64,000 nucleotides of DNA from Anniella stebbinsi. Lineage: Eukaryota > Chordata > Lepidosauria > Squamata > Anniellidae. The DNA is taken from the NCBI GenBank assembly GCA_029215795.1, contig JARDYH010000001.1, positions 6,504,001 through 6,568,000 on the forward strand, read 5' to 3'. The position numbers were made by a program, and so were the translations under genes. The notes under the pieces were generated by a model that ran no database searches, was not told the DNA's origin, and saw nothing but the letters and a program-made list of their open reading frames with translations. This document shows positions 54,303 to 64,000 of this stretch, in pieces. Positions within the stretch are counted from its first letter, which is position 1. Each line of letters opens with the position of its first letter.

Positions 54303-55222
54303 CCTCATTGTTTCAAAAATTAATTGCCACACAATACAAGCACCTACGTTTCTGAAATTTTACACACATAGGTCCCAAGGTACCGCCTACAATGTGGCAA
54401 AGTTTCATGTGTGTAACTTTACAAATGACAAAGTTATAGGCATTCCTGGGTATTTATTAAAAAATTAATTGCCACACAAGGCAAGCACCTATGTTTCTGA
54501 AATTTCACACACATAGGTCCCAAGGTACCACCTACAATGTGGCAAAGTTTCATGTGTGTAACTTTAAAAATGACAAAGTTATAGGTGTTTCTTTCCTCAT
54601 TGTTTCAAAAATTAATTGCCACACAAGGCAAGCTCCAATGTTTCTGAAATTTCACACACATATCAAGGCAAGTGGTACCTGTAATGTGCCCAAGTTTCCT
54701 GTTTTTATCTTCAAAAATAAAAAAATGGGAGGCATAAATGTATTTACCCCACTACTACCCATTTTTCTAAAATTAATTGCCACACAAGGCAAGCACCTAA
54801 GTTTCTGAAATTTCTCACAGATAGGTCCCAAGGTACCACCTACAATGTGGCAAAGTTTCATGTTTGTAACTTTAAAAATGACAAAGTTATAGGCATTTCT
54901 GGGTATTTATTAAACAATTAATTGCCACAAAACGCATGCACCAATCTTTCTGAAATTTCTCACAGATAACTATCCCTAACCAGTGTATAATGTGCCCAAG
55001 TTTCATCCTTCTATCTTTAAAAATGAAAAAGTTATAGGCGTTTTTGTAAAACAATACTTGGCTATGGGAAAAAGCATTCAAAATGGCGTCCGATCCGGAT
55101 CGGACATCCGGTCCGATCCGATCCGACCATCCTCCGATCCGATCCGATCCGACCCCCCAGGTCCGATTCCGATCCGCTATCCGATCCGATCCGGGGGGTC
55201 AGTGCACATCCCTAATTTTTAG

Positions 55223-55684
55223 ACCCTGGACTTAGAGGTCTTATGGGGGACATTAGACAACCATGTGTATTAGATTACTAAATTTCTCCACCCCTCCCAA
55301 CCACCAGGCCATACTTTACAATGACATCTACATTCCTGATATTCTAAAACAACAACAAAATGGCCTGCCAACCCTGGTTTTGAATAAATATAAAGAAATA
55401 AATTCAAATGCTCTAAGCATGTGTAGGTTTTTGATTTTAAACTCACTTAAATCACAGCACCAATTAAAAGAGGAAATATATGAGTTATATATTCATCGTT
55501 CACTTTACCTCCCCCAACTAGTCATGAACATTTTAAAAATGTTTGCAAAAGTGCTCTGGGGATTCGAGAAGGAAGGTGTGTTTCCATCTTGCTACAAAGA
55601 TAGGAAGAGAGATGAGGGGACTTCTCTCCCAGAAGTCTCACCTGAAACCCAAAGAACATGTTTTCGGGCTTTTTTTAGATTAAA
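55223..55684. other. Single-copy sequence
   Basis: A 174-residue plus frame (55263-55787) has no recognised domain and runs into the repeat at 55685. Confidence 0.35.
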
Positions 55685-55910
55685 GGGCAGTTGTGTTCAC
55701 TTACTGGCACTTTGTTTCCTGCTTCTGTTCCACAATTGTAATGAGCTGAATTACATGGGCAGAGAGGGGCGACCACGTGGTCTGTAATTGAAAATTTCCT
55801 CTCCTCATAGTATTGTGGGACAGCGTCCTCTAATTGGGTGTTTTGTAGCACGACTTCGGCTGCAAACGGAAGGAAATCCTGAGATATTTCAGAAGAATCA
55901 GGATATCCAA
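55685..55910 (-). repeat. Dispersed repeat, pair of 42095-42355
   Basis: The minus strand reads ACCACGTGGTCGCCCCTCTC and ATTCAGCTCATTACAATTGTG, homologous to 42240-42340. Confidence 0.55.
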
Positions 55911-56484
55911 GTTTTTTTTTAAAAAAAAAACACAAAGCAGAATAACCGATAGAAGGAGCAGGAGATATGCAGGAGGTTCATGATGTCCTCAAAATGACCC
56001 ACAGGTCCTCATGCAAACTCCTGAACATGGCTAAACTCTATCCTACATTCCTCATCAGGTAAATTTCACATTGTTCTGTGTGTGGATGTGTTTGCAAGCT
56101 TTGAGTTATCTATTTATCACCGCTTGCCTCTAGTTTTATACGCACAGCTCGATAATATTTGCTTAATAATGAGGGCTGAACTGCAGCTCCAGAGGGAGCC
56201 TGTGATGAAAAGCCTGTTTATTCTTTGGGCTTGAATATCTATTACTTCGGGTGATCTGTAATCGCCGTTCCGGGCTTCAGGAATGATACCGAGGCATGTC
56301 TGTGTTACACTGAGTGCTGCCCCATAAAACCCTTGTGAAGGATTTCTCTATGGGATCATAGGGCTGCAAGGAACATTCAATGCACATGAAGTGTCACAAA
56401 GATGTTTCCACCGGAAGGTGCTCCCAGCTTTTCCCAGGGACCATTGTGACAGTTAATAAGGATGCGTGTTGGATTTGGATGAAG
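55911..56484. other. Repeat-poor stretch, candidate non-coding element
   Basis: Starts with a poly-T/poly-A run at 55912-55930. 56090-56310 has no repeats and no frame. Confidence 0.35.
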
Positions 56485-56632
56485 TCCAGAGGTGGGATTG
56501 TTTCGCTTGGAGAAAAAGCGAGTAAGGGGAGACATGACAGGGGTGTAACAAAATTATGCATGGTGTGGAAAAAGTAGATAGGGAGACATGTCCTTCTGTC
56601 ATCATATTAGAACCCAGGGTCATCCCTACCAA
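56485..56632 (+). mobile_element. CR1 fragment
   Basis: GTAAGGGGAGACATGACAGG, AAAATTATGCATGGTGTGGAA, GATAGGGAGA and ATATTAGAACCCAGGGTCATCC are CR1 3' region blocks. Confidence 0.8.
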
Positions 56633-56751
56633 TATGCTCCAATCTGCACTCCTTAACTCCATCCCTCCTTCAAGGTTATGGTATTATCCTATCAAGCCCT
56701 AAACAACTTGGGACCAGGATACCTAGCAGACCATCTTCCCTTATATCCATC

Positions 56752-57342
56752 CAGAGCCTATCTACACTGTACCTTGGAACGTTTTAAATAGTATTTTAAA
56801 ACATTCCAAATAGGTGCATTCCAAAATGTCTTAGGTCGCGTTACTGAGTACTCACGTTACAGGAGAAAAATTCTTCAGTCTTCAAAGCGGTGTGTGCGAT
56901 CTCACACCCTTCTGTCTGTCTCTTTCTGTTTCGTTTTTACAATGAGTTTAGGGCAAGGCATTGTGGGTGCTGTAGTGCACTCACCCACTTCCTCCTTAGT
57001 CCCCCTTTGATTCCCTAGCTTTCAATGAGTATAGGGCTAAGCATTGTGGGTGTTGTAGTTCACTTGCTCACTTCCTCCTGAGTCCCTCTTTCTTCCCCAC
57101 CAATCAACGGCTAAGAATTTGGGCGCTGGTAAATGAAGCACTGCCCCCACGTCACAAATGGTAAGGAAAGACACATTATTTTACTTAAAATGTTTTATTA
57201 AAAGTAAAAACTGTTGTATACAGCTGAAGTGAGTTAAAAAAAACCTTGGGTATACAACGTTCAAGGGAGTGCGTCATGTGGCCCAAAGAATTTTCGTAAC
57301 CCTTATAAAATGTTACAAAGCTAGAGTGTAGATCGGCTCCTG
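56752..57342. mobile_element. ATCTACAC-family element, 591 bp
   Basis: Ends CAGAGCCTATCTACACTGTA and, inverted, CAGGAGCCGATCTACACTCT. The ends relate it to 1293-1495 and 11023-11244. The interior includes an 83-bp direct duplication. The insertion is confirmed by the L2 sequence rejoining across it. No clear 8-bp duplication. Confidence 0.7.
56941..57106. repeat. 83-bp direct duplication with ZNF143-like motifs
   Basis: AATGAGT(T/A)TAGGGC(A/T)A(A/G)G followed by GCATTGTGGGTG(C/T)TGTAGT occurs at 56941 and 57024. On the minus strand 56958-56976 and 57041-57059 read ACTACA(G/A)CACCCACAATGC, close to the ZNF143/Staf consensus ACTACAATTCCCAGAATGC. Confidence 0.7.
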
Positions 57343-57695
57343 GATGACACTTACAATCTTCAAAGGAGGCCTTGCTAGTTGTTCTGAAACAAACGGAATG
57401 TTGCCATGAAGAACCTCAACGGCGGGGCCTTCTCTGTAGTGGCACCCACCCTCTGGAAAACTCTCCCTCGTGCAGTTCGGGAGGCAGAAAATGTAACATC
57501 CTTTAAACGCCTCCTGAAAACACATCTTTTCACGCAGGCTTTCCCTGGGCTGTAACTTATTTGGTTTCATATGGCATTTTTAACTTTTAAAGTTTTACAT
57601 TTATTCTGTCTTTTTGTATTCTATGATTTCAGTTGTGAACTGCCCAGACTATTGGGTGGTATAAAAATGTAATAAATAAATAAAATAAATCCATG

Positions 57696-58589
57696 GAAAA
57701 TTGTCTTGTTAAGTGGCATTCCTAGCCCAACCTTCTTCACAAGTTAGCCGGGTAACTGGTTGTGTTTTGCTCCTCTTTCTTGGAGGCAGAATATTGAATC
57801 TGAAGATTTCCCTGCAGCCCCGGCCTCGCGGCTTCCCAGATGTCAGGTGCCAGGCAAATCTGCTGGGGTTTTAACCTAGCAATCATGCACGAATCCAAGC
57901 CAGAAAAGAAGCAGCCATAATTCACCCTGCTAATGAAAATGATGATAACACTGAGGCGGGAGCCCTCCCCAGCCTCATCATCTCGCCCCATGACGGCATA
58001 AAGCTGTTCAAAGAATAATGTCCCTCATTGAGACTATAAGCGCGGAACCATTTTCGGAGGGGGATTAAACGCAGTGGCAAAGCGGGGGTTGCTTAGTAAC
58101 TTTCGAGGCGGCTGTGGAAGCAAGACTGTGTTTTGCATATCGGGAAAAGTCGGGGGAGCCAACAAGCCACTCTCCTCTTAAGTGGAGAAGAATTCCGCTT
58201 TGCGGGAGCTCCAGATGTGGTGACTTAGTGAAGAGGGTGGGCAGGAGAGCACAGCCATCGCTGGGATGCTGGATGGCGTCGTCCCACCAAGTAAACCCCA
58301 TGTGGGGCTGTGGAATGCATGGGTAGCACTCTGAACAACTACTCTCCCTTGCTGTAGGACTTTTGCTTCAGGATGTGCAATTCCTGTGATGGATTCCCAG
58401 CCCACGAAGTATAACTTTGGTGGAAAGAGTGCTGCTAGGCAGACATTGATGGATCTGTTGCAGGGAGCAGGTGTTGTATAGCCAGTGGTTAAGAGAATGA
58501 GCTGGAAGGTTCAGATCTCGTGATAGCTGCAGAGAACTCCAGCTCTTGTGGAGCATTTGTAATCCATCTATAAGTCAATCAACCTGAAT
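57696..58589. other. Repeat-poor stretch, candidate non-coding element
   Basis: 57770-58080 is free of repeats. Near 58480-58525, CCAGTGGTTAAGAGAATGAGC and GGTTCAGATCTCG may be the head of a SINE. No exon seen. Confidence 0.35.
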
Positions 58590-58803
58590 AGGGACTCTTC
58601 CAGACCGGGATTTTAAGGTATTATCAGCTTGCCTTATTAGCAGGATTTTTTGGACTACCCACATTAGTCTCCAGCAGTCGTTCTCTGTCCTCCCGTGTTT
58701 TCTCCCTGTTTCTCCCATATTTCTTCACAGCGGGGAAAATCTGTTAGTTATTTTCTGGTGCACTGTGATCTGCAAAAAAACCAAACCAAACCAAACCAAA
58801 AAA
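58590..58803. repeat. Possible DNA repeat ending in (AAACC)n
   Basis: CTCCCGTGTTTTCTCCCTGTTTCTCCCATA...CAGCGGGGAAAA...CTGGTGCACTGTGATCTGC resembles a squamate interspersed repeat. AAACC units lie at 58778-58803. Confidence 0.35.
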
Positions 58804-58890
58804 ATTAAACCAGTCTGAGTGGGGACTAAAACCTGGTTTTCCTGAGCCTCAGTCCAACACTCTAACTGCTACACCACACTGCCTCTCACC
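58804..58890 (-). mobile_element. CORE/MIR-like SINE head fragment
   Basis: The minus strand reads GGCAGTGTGGTGTAGCAGTTAGAGTGTTGG and GAAAACCAGGTTTTAGTCCCC, the tRNA head of the SINE at 39893. Confidence 0.65.
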
Positions 58891-58919
58891 TCTAATGAAC
58901 TCTGAAAGCAACATAGATA

Positions 58920-59202
58920 TGCTAATTCAGCCTTCTCCAACCTCATGTCCTCCAGCTAGCATGGTTGGGGGCAGCTGGGCTAAATATGGTGGCTACCACA
59001 ATAAGATCAAGCATGATCCAACTCCTCCAGTCTAATTTCTGTTTTGGCTGTAACAAGCATGACGTCCGCAGGTCTTTTGAACCTCAAGTGCAAAAGTTCT
59101 CCATGGGGGGGGGGGGAGGAATGGTTTCTCAAGTTCACCCAAAACGGAGCTGTGTCTTTCCCCGATTGAAGGTGGATGCTTGGACCAGATCCAGGCCAAG
59201 GC
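58920..59202. other. Unassigned sequence with G-run
   Basis: TCCAACCTCATGTCCTCCAGCTAGCATGG is a common short repeat. A G-run lies at 59105-59117. Confidence 0.35.
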
Positions 59203-59921
59203 CAAGACTTCCATTTGTAAACCACCCAGAGAGCTTCGGCTATGGGGCAGTATATAAATGGAATAAAATAAAATAAAATAAAATAAATCACACCTAATCC
59301 CCCCCCCCCGGTTTGCCTCTGTGTTTTTTAACCTCTGATGCAGAAGCGTGTCAAGCTTATGATCCCTTTCATCTGAATAGCTACTCTTTCGCTCCTTCGC
59401 TCTTCCACTCCACTCCACCCCACCCCACCCCTCCCCTCCCCTCCCCTTCTCTTTCTCCCTCCCTCAGGTCCTGTCAGATGAGCACTTCAACCAGATCGCC
59501 TTTCTGCCGGGCAAAAATGGAACGACCCTTTAGTCCGGCTCTTTGGGGGCAACGAGGGAGTACAATCCTGTCTCTGCAGAGATTTAGGTGTTGTATGATT
59601 TATAAAAAATGCTTTGGAGCCTGGGATGCAAGGTTTGGGTTTTATATTGAGGCTTGGAGCCGGCTGCTGGGAGAGATCACTTTTCCCTGCCAGGACCTGA
59701 TGCAATCCATTCAAGCCCCCACTTCCTTTAAAACTACATGGAGCATTAAATGCACATTCAATGTGCTTAGGGAAAATAATCCAGACTTTTAGCGTTCTAG
59801 GAAAGGCTGGGGAGGAGGCGGGGTGTCAGCAGGACAGGCGCGGCGTCATGGGAGTACCGTGCTGCAAACCCACACACCAGGCATGGCGAGAGTGCACTCA
59901 ATCGCCGGTGTGATGGAGCTC
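59203..59921. mobile_element. Harbinger-like element, copy B, with L2 tail in its end
   Basis: The left end GACTTCCAT (59203-59211) is separated from CACACCTAATCC (59288 on) by a short L2 3' end. The right end is GGTGTGATGGAGCTC. The interior aligns with copies A and C. Flanks CAA and AAA may be decayed TAA. A 159-residue frame (59313-59792) is not a known protein. Confidence 0.75.
59212..59287 (+). mobile_element. Minimal L2 3' end inserted in a terminal repeat
   Basis: GTAAACCACCCAGAGAGCTTCGGCTATGGGGCAGTATATAAATGG, then (AAAAT)n at about 59258-59287. Only about 45 bp of LINE plus tail. Confidence 0.75.
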
Positions 59922-60726
59922 AAAATGGCTGTCCATTTATCCTGGGCTGGAAGGATGGCTGAAAGAGCAACCCTCTGCCTTGGTGAATTTACAAGGAGTA
60001 ATAAAATGCTTGGCGTGGGGGGGGGGGAATTGAGTGTAGCAGGAGGAGCTAAAATGTGAGGTCACCAGGCCTTTTCTCCCCACGCCCTTTTAATGAAGGC
60101 TATTAAAGGAATACAGAGGGGACGATCACCTGATTTGGCAGCGTTCAATTGTATTTATAAAGCAGCTGCCACCTGCTACTGCAAAAAAAAAAAAAGGTGA
60201 TATCAACAATGCACAAATCGTGACATCTTTAGGATGCAACAGGGAGGCGGGAGGGCTTGGCAGCGCAGCTGTCCTCATATGCCCCATGTCATGAGACTGC
60301 TGGCCACATCTGGAACATCAGTAGACCAAAGAGCAATGTTCTTTCAAAGCGTAAACGCCACAAATCAGAGACTTGCGGTGCCTTGAAGGCTAACAGCTTT
60401 ATCACGGCAGATGCTTTTGCACGGCTTTGGGAATGGCTTTGAGATAGCCTGGCGGAGATCCCCGGTGGGGAGAGGAGGGCCACTTTGCCCTCCGCCCACT
60501 TCTCCAAGCAGTGGAAGGTGCCAGGAGTGCAGCGCTTACCTGGGTTTGGTTCCCTTTGGAAGGAAGTCACTGGAGGCTCGTTGGCGTGTCGTCGTTTATT
60601 TACAAATGTACGGCCAGAGCGCAGATGGAGGCGCTGGTAAATCCCCAACCTGGAGCCGCCTCCCAGATGTTTTGGACTATATGTTGACTTTTATGGCAGA
60701 GGGCTGCAAAAGGCATTTTTGCAAAA
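59922..60726. other. Single-copy sequence with an ancient repeat
   Basis: 60340-60440 on the minus strand resembles the old repeat at 13909-13984 (CTGTTAGCCTTCAAGGCACCGCAAG). An A-run lies at 60183-60195. Confidence 0.35.
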
Positions 60727-60765
60727 TAATAATAATAATAATAGTAATAATAATAATAATATAAA
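60727..60765. repeat. (AAT)n microsatellite
   Basis: Interrupted AAT/TAA tract. Confidence 0.9.
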
Positions 60766-60984
60766 AATAAAAAACAGTGAGTTAAAGGTACTATTTTTTG
60801 CCCTGGGCTTGTGGCCTGGGCTTTGACTGTTCATAAGCGACGGAGTTGGCCAGAGTTAGATGTCCCATTGGACCGTGATCCTCCAGCACGGAGCTGCTTT
60901 CTGACTACCAAAGGCCATCACAATTTGGTTGACACCTGCAGTAGGCCAGTAGTGTGAATCCAGAGGAATGAGGTGGTCTGATGG

Positions 60985-61742
60985 AGCCCAGTGAGTGTCC
61001 TGCTTGTGGGTCCCTGGTTGACAGCTGGTTGGCCACTGTGTGGATGGAGTGCTGGACTAGATGTACCCTTAGACCTCCATCACACCGAATCCCTCTCCCC
61101 CCTGATTTGCCTCCGAGGTTTTTTTTTTTACCTCTGATGCAGAAGCGCGTCAAGCGGATGATCCCTGTCACCTGAATAGCCGCTCTTTCGCTCCTTCACT
61201 CCTTGGCTTGTTAGCTCTTCAGCACTCCACCCCTCCCCTTCTCTTTCTCCTTCCACTCAGGCCCTGTCAGATGAGCACTTCAACCAGACTGCCTTTCTGC
61301 CGGGCAAAAATGGAACGACCCTTTACTCTGGCTCTTTGGGGGCATTGAGGGAGTACAATCCTGTCTCTGCAGAGATTCAGGCCTTGCATGATTTTAAAAG
61401 ACGCTTTGGAGCCTGGGATGCAAGGTTTGGGTTTTATATTGCGGCTTGGAGCCGGCTTCTGGGAGAGATGGCTTTTCCCTGCCAGGACCTGATGCAATCC
61501 GTTCAAACCTTTAAAACTACACGGAGGCTTAGGGTGCGTTCAATGCAATTATGGAAAATGATGCAGACTTTTAGCATTCTAGGAAAGGCTGGGGAAGAGG
61601 CGGGGTGCCAGCAGGACAGGCACGGCGTCCTATGAGAACTGTGTTGCAAATCCGCACACCAGGCATGGCGAGAGTGCACTCAACGCTGGTATGATGGAGC
61701 TCTCAGACTGATCCAGCAGGGCTCTTCTTATGTTCTTACGAA
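60985..61742 (+). mobile_element. CR1 3' end split by Harbinger copy C
   Basis: TCCTGCTTGTGGGTCCCTGGTTG...GCTGGACTAGATGTACCCTTA (to 61071) continues at 61703 with TCAGACTGATCCAGCAGGGCTCTTCTTATG, the normal CR1 order. Confidence 0.88.
61072..61702. mobile_element. Harbinger-like element, copy C (631 bp)
   Basis: Ends GACCTCCATCACACC and, inverted, GAGCTCCATCATACC. Flanks TTA (61069-61071) and TCA (61703-61705) fit a 3-bp TWA duplication with one change. Its insertion into CR1 gives independent borders. Frame 61336-61635 shares FGAWDARFGFYI and GRLLGE-like residues with copies A and B, but no known family. Confidence 0.9.
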
Positions 61743-63194
61743 TTCCACCGCTAACACTTGCTGGACAAGACATCTTGGCCCACTAAAGCCTCAATTCCTC
61801 CCACTGCAGAAATCCACACTAGCCAGAGGTAGAGAGCTGTAGATGCCTAGCACCATTAATTCACTTTATTACCATAAGTGAGTGCTGGTAATGGCCGGAA
61901 AAAGTGGCCTCGCTTGGTTTATCGAAAGATGCCGACTTGGTGATGATGCTTCAAGGTGAAGGTGGGAGTGGACGTGAACTCGAGCAAAATGTCCAGAAAA
62001 GAACCAGCAAATTAATGTTGTTCTTTATAACCCATCTCATTATCACCCTCAGCTTGACATCTCAGATGGAGGCTAATTTTTAAAGCCCAATTCCCTTTGT
62101 CAGGAGTGAAACGGCCAGCTCCGCCACTTCATCTCTGATTATATATATATTTAATTAAAGGTAAGGGAATTATGTGTGGATATGTGTTTGGGGGTAGTGC
62201 GGATGCATATATATTTAAAACCCTGGCTTTGTTTAAAAAACAATGCATGCCGCTCTCCGCCTGACACGGCTCGCTCACATGAAAGCTTGGAATGCAACCC
62301 CCCCCAAAAAACACCCACCACCCATTCATGTTCAATCGGAATGAACAATGAAGAAATTACATGCTTGATTCTTCTGCCTCATCTTCCTTTTGATCTTCAA
62401 TATTAGATTGCTATAATTGGGTTTCAGCCGCTCGTGCATGCACAATGAAGGCGTACGTTGCCGCGGCGGATGTCGAAATTGGCGCATTGTGGTCTGAAAG
62501 AAAAGCCCTACCTTCCCCTTTTAAAACTCCCTGTGGCATGAACCCTAAGCGTTTAGCAAGGAACATTGGCATGTTATTTTGAAATGTGGTGTCAGAAGCT
62601 CTCCTCATCTTTACATCCCTGCATTTTATTATTCGGGGTGTATCGTGTTCTTTTGAGTGTGTCACATAATGAGAACATCTTGCTAATCGGGAGAGGATGA
62701 ACTATAAGGTTTTAGACTATTTAACGTACTTGAGAGAGCACCTCTCCCATAATACGCCAGTCTGAGATTTGAGATCTGTTGGTGAAGCCCTCCTCTGCAT
62801 CCCATCAGTACAAGACTTACGTGGAGCGTCTTCAGATGATAGTTTTATCAGACACTCGTTACAGGCCACTCACCGTTTTTAGTGGGTCCTCTTGATGACA
62901 TCTTCCACCTCCTGCGCATCTCCCGCTTCTTCTGGTCATCTTTCCGCGACAAAGTAAAACCCCGGTAAATCTGATTTTTTTTTGGAAGTGAAATGTGCCA
63001 CCATTTCTTGCTGTGTTCAGGAAAAGCAGCGCAATAAATACGCCCGCTGAGTGGGCCACGTGGTCATTGTCTACACCCTTTTTCTTCCCTGTGTGAAGAA
63101 AGTGGAAGTATTGTGGGACAGAAGTGTGTGGGGGGGAAGCGACGGGAGGGAAATGCAATTCCACCCCCCCATCTGATGATGCTCATTGTGATTG
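61743..63194. other. Long repeat-poor stretch, candidate non-coding elements
   Basis: About 1.4 kb with only a short (TA)n at 62140-62150. AT-rich blocks alternate with GC blocks. No exon-like frame. 61840-62130 and 62400-62760 look most like unique functional candidates, judged by repeat absence only. Confidence 0.4.
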
Positions 63195-63530
63195 GACACG
63201 GGAGAGGGCTTTCTCTGTGGTGGCACCCCGGTTGTAGAAGGCCATCCCCTTGGAGGCCTGACTGGTGCAGACGCTGTCTTCATTTCAGCGCCAAGTTAAA
63301 ATGTGGCTTTTTATCAAATCCTTTGAGGCTAAATTTGCCTAAAGCTGCACATAATTTAATTGCTTTACATTTTTATTGGCCTTAGCTTGTCAGTGGTCTA
63401 ATAGGTTTTTAGCTGTGCAAATTACTTATTGTTTTATACTTCTTGAATTGATTTTATCTGTACGCCGCCCTGAGATCCCAATGATATAGGGTGGAATACA
63501 AATATTTTAATAAATAAATAAAAATTAAAT
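63195..63530 (+). mobile_element. L2-clade LINE 3' end
   Basis: GGGAGAGGGCTTTCTCTGTGGTGGCACCCCGG (ERAFSVVAPR-like), CGCCAAGTTAAAATGTGGCTTTTTA (RQVKMWLF-like), then a 3' UTR with CGCCCTGAGATCCCAATGATATAGGG and AATAAATAAATAAAA. Confidence 0.8.
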
Positions 63531-63622
63531 AAAACATTTGAAATCCTGGAAAACCATGACTTGAATCCAACTCTGAGCCACCTGGCTGTGAACACCAGGC
63601 CAGAGCCAAGGGTCAACATGGC

Positions 63623-64000
63623 TAGGGTGACCATATTTGGGAAACCAAAAAAGAGGACACCCAATGGGGAGGGGGGGAAAGTGTGCTTTCCAGTGCCTCT
63701 GGAAAGTGCATAATTCCCCCGCCATGTTAATGGCAGCCGTAAAGGCCTCAATTGGAGTGCAGGAGGGGAACGCGTGTCATTACTGCCCCCCCCCCCACTG
63801 CTCCAATCAGGGCCTTTCTATAATGTCTGGGAATGACACACTTTCACCTTTAAGGCCTCGATTGGAACAGGGGGGGGAATTACATGCCTCCGGAAAGCAC
63901 GCCCCCCCCCCCCCCCATGCTGATGGTGGCCTTAAAAAAGAAAACGTGTCATTCCCGGACATGATAGAAAATTACAGAAACTCCACCCTGACATCCAGGA
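63623..64000. mobile_element. TAGGGTGACC element, cut by window end
   Basis: Starts TAGGGTGACCATATTTGGG and contains AAGAGGACACCCAATGGGG, as in 33334-33560, with poly-C and poly-G runs. GTGTCATTCCCGGACATGAT near 63947 also matches 33451-33473. The right end lies outside the window. Confidence 0.7.

Larger units (their letters stand above)
51627..55214. mobile_element. Giant-palindrome hAT-like element (3588 bp)
   Basis: Starts TAGGGGTGTGCATCGG and ends TGCACATCCCTA, with an exact 8-bp duplication ATTTTTAG at 51619-51626 and 55215-55222. The left arm (51627-53413) and right arm (53729-55214) are inverted copies that look about 98 percent identical in the stretches compared. They are separated by a 315-bp spacer. 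TCCGATCC motifs crowd both ends (51638-51750, 55085-55200). No transposase is found. The many 69- and 105-residue frames are repeats of the arm sequence, not genes. Confidence 0.93.
56633..57695 (+). mobile_element. L2-clade LINE fossil split by a 591-bp element
   Basis: Piece 56633-56751 carries YQALNNLGPGYLADHLP. Piece 57343-57695 carries GAFSVVAPTLWKTLPRAVRE, a clear L2 tail, then TSFKRLLKTHLF and a 3' UTR with GAACTGCCCAGACTATTGGG, ending AATAAATAAATAAA. The gap is the element 56752-57342. Confidence 0.85.

Noticed and set aside
51972..54861. A series of near-identical 69- and 105-residue frames
   Set aside because: They are the same repeat unit read in both arms of the giant palindrome. 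Recurrence reflects DNA repeats, not a gene family.
55263..55787. A 174-residue plus frame
   Set aside because: No recognised family; its last third is the antisense of a dispersed repeat shared with 42095-42355.

Overview
The window looks like nuclear DNA of a squamate reptile, probably a lizard. The repeats are the basis for that. There are CR1 LINE 3' ends with the ATTCTATGA tail, and L2-clade LINE fragments ending in a GAGAGCTTCGGCTATGGGG-type tail plus short AT-rich repeats. There are also R4/Dong-type LINE fragments, tRNA-headed SINEs, Ty3/gypsy- and ERV-like LTR pieces, and many short non-autonomous DNA transposons. I cannot name the species. I found no intact protein-coding gene, exon, rRNA or tRNA gene; every open frame I checked is repeat-derived, low-complexity or unsupported. 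The window reads as an intergenic or deep intronic region built of nested transposons, separated by single-copy stretches that may hold regulatory DNA.

Layout. 1-2400: single-copy sequence with small inverted-repeat elements. 2409-5339: a Harbinger-like element split by a 2.3 kb CpG-rich hAT-like element that carries seven 242-bp palindromic units. 5343-14980: mostly single-copy, with a SINE, an LTR with a tRNA-Leu primer site, a CR1 end, and an old DNA transposon holding two later insertions (10541-11400). 14990-16165: R4 LINE with an inserted GC-rich fragment. 17163-25200: SINE, CR1, L2 and R4 fragments and several inverted-repeat elements. 25200-31700: mostly single-copy, with a 1.1 kb putative element at 28096-29191. 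31700-33885: an L2 fossil interrupted twice, once by the sister copy of the CpG-rich element. 33886-51600: scattered LINE and SINE pieces, two LTR-like regions, a 363-bp GCGCATTAA element and a 320-bp foldback element. 51627-55214: a 3.6 kb near-perfect giant palindrome with the same hAT-like ends. 55223-64000: split L2 and CR1 fossils and two further Harbinger-like copies.

The most striking content is a set of hAT-like elements sharing the ends TAGGGGTGTGCA...TGCACATCCCTA. Three complete copies each have a perfect 8-bp target duplication. All carry dense GGATCGG/TCCGATCC motifs just inside the ends, but their interiors differ: seven or three units of a 242-bp self-palindromic CpG-rich repeat, or a ~1.5-1.8 kb-arm inverted repeat. 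The two CpG-rich copies differ in length by exactly four units. This is a plausible undescribed family whose interior expands and contracts while its ends stay fixed. Internal tandem or palindromic amplification also appears in other small elements here. Several insertions are dated relative to each other because one sits inside another.
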